From Burkholderiales bacterium (GTDB taxonomy: Bacteria; Pseudomonadota; Gammaproteobacteria; Burkholderiales; Burkholderiaceae_E): a DNA stretch of 5,848 nt. The notes under the pieces are model-generated. The model was not told where the DNA came from. It worked only from the letters and a program-made list of their open reading frames with translations, and searched no databases. Within the stretch, counting starts at the first letter, position 1. The number at the start of each line of letters is the position of its first letter. The position numbers and the translations under genes were made by a program. Below are positions 5,019-5,848 of this stretch, in pieces. The stretch covers positions 1,053,142 to 1,058,989 of the forward strand of contig CP070753.1 of assembly GCA_020348765.1 (NCBI GenBank), written 5' to 3'.

Positions 5019-5848
5019 ATGACCGTCATCACCTGCATCGAAGACCTGCGACAGCTGTATCGCCGCCGCGTTCCGCGGATGTTCGTCGACTACTGCGAAT
5101 CGGGCTCGTGGACCGAGGACACGCTGCGGGCCAACGAGGGCGACTTCCAGCGCATCAAGCTGCGCCAGCGCGTTGCCGTGGACGTCAGCAGCCGCAGCAT
5201 CCGCACGACGATGATCGGCGAGGACGCGGCGATGCCGGTGGCCGTCGCACCGGTGGGCCTGATCGGCATGCAGCATGCCGACGGCGAGATCCTGGTCGCC
5301 AAGGCGGCCGAGCAGTTCGGCGTTCCGTTCACGCTGTCGACGATGAGCATCTGCTCGATCGAGGACATCGCCGCGCACACCAGACGCCCGTTCTGGTTCC
5401 AGCTGTACGTGATGCGCGACCGGGCCTTCATGGAACGGCTGATCGGCCGCGCCAAGGACGCCGGCTGCTCGGCGCTGGTGCTCACGCTCGATCTTCAGAT
5501 CCTGGGCCAGCGCCACAATGACATCAAGAACGGCCTGTCGGCGCCGCCGAAACCGACCCTGGCCAACCTGGTCAACCTGGGCACGAAACCGCGCTGGTGC
5601 CTGGGCATGCTGGGCACCTCCAGGCGCCAGTTCGGGAACATCGTCGGGCACGTGCAGGGCGTCGACGACATGTCCTCGCTCGGCGACTGGACCAACCAGC
5701 AGTTCGACCCGACGCTGAACTGGAATGACGTCGAGTGGATCAAGAACCTGTGGGGCGGCAAGCTGGTGCTCAAGGGGGTGCTCGAGGCCGAGGACGCGCG
5801 GCTGGCGGTCGAAAGCGGCGCAGACGCGCTGGTCGTCTCCAACCACGG
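5019..5848 (+). CDS. lldD: FMN-dependent L-lactate dehydrogenase / alpha-hydroxy-acid oxidising enzyme, 5' part
   Basis: 276 complete codons are visible before the right edge, out of about 380-400 usual for the family. The enzyme oxidises an L-2-hydroxy acid, probably L-lactate to pyruvate, using FMN in a TIM barrel. Visible features are the substrate-contacting Tyr Y25 (VDYCESGS), the FMN strand PVAVAPVGL (residues 73-81), FQLYV with Y130, LTLDLQILGQR with T156, D158 and R165, the FMN-contacting K252 (VLKGVL), and the catalytic-base His H276 in VSNH at the very edge. The stretch between R165 and K252 is about 20 residues longer than in plant glycolate oxidase. This matches the longer loop of membrane-associated LldD, whose catalytic His has almost the same number in E. 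coli. Other family members (mandelate or glycolate oxidases) cannot be excluded because the C-terminus is missing. The gene is divergent from the EamA transporter. Confidence 0.9.
   Translation, partial: MTVITCIEDLRQLYRRRVPRMFVDYCESGSWTEDTLRANEGDFQRIKLRQRVAVDVSSRSIRTTMIGEDAAMPVAVAPVGLIGMQHADGEILVAKAAEQFGVPFTLSTMSICSIEDIAAHTRRPFWFQLYVMRDRAFMERLIGRAKDAGCSALVLTLDLQILGQRHNDIKNGLSAPPKPTLANLVNLGTKPRWCLGMLGTSRRQFGNIVGHVQGVDDMSSLGDWTNQQFDPTLNWNDVEWIKNLWGGKLVLKGVLEAEDARLAVESGADALVVSNH

Noticed and set aside
1..5848. CRISPR arrays, tRNA or rRNA genes, insertion sequences or att sites.
   Set aside because: No spaced repeats, cloverleaf, transposase or terminal inverted repeats were found; the only tandem repeat is the short coding one at 241-324.

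Overview
The window is very GC-rich and densely coded. The protein families and operon style suggest a GC-rich proteobacterium, most likely beta- or gammaproteobacterial; this is an inference, because no rRNA or other marker gene is present. The left two thirds (1-3968) is the 3' part of a + strand operon for a group 3b cytoplasmic [NiFe]-hydrogenase, the NAD(P)-linked 'sulfhydrogenase' type. Its order is: the end of a cyclic-nucleotide-binding-domain protein (2-343), an FAD/NAD(P)-binding electron-transfer subunit with a C-terminal [2Fe-2S] motif (373-1296), the iron-sulfur small subunit (1314-2141), the nickel large subunit (2131-3444) and its C-terminal maturation protease (3441-3968). The last three genes overlap by 4-11 bases, so their translation is probably coupled. 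The Fe-S beta subunit that usually completes this complex would lie upstream, outside the window.

The most notable observation is in the large subunit. Its reading frame is continuous and family-like from 2131 to 3444, but codon 125 (2503-2505) is TAG, where relatives normally have Tyr. The amber separates the first pair of Ni-Fe cysteines (C67/C70) from the second pair (C418/C421). There is no frameshift, and the rest of the gene looks intact. It is therefore a recent nonsense mutation, a base-call error, or a case of readthrough or restart. Two neighbouring genes of the same operon end normally at TAG, which argues against genome-wide recoding of TAG.

The right third is unrelated to hydrogenase. 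A minus-strand DMT/EamA-family membrane transporter (3937-4857) runs toward the operon, and its 3' end overlaps the protease gene by 32 bases. A 161-base divergent intergenic region follows (4858-5018). It holds a perfect 10-bp direct repeat at 19-bp spacing and a strong GC hairpin. Last comes the 5' part of an FMN-dependent L-lactate dehydrogenase/alpha-hydroxy-acid oxidase (5019 to the window edge), which is cut off just after its catalytic histidine.

If the complex were functional, the large subunit would oxidise H2 or reduce protons. Electrons would pass through the three Fe-S clusters of the small subunit, then through the beta subunit and the FAD subunit to or from NAD(P). The protease would trim the large subunit after nickel insertion.
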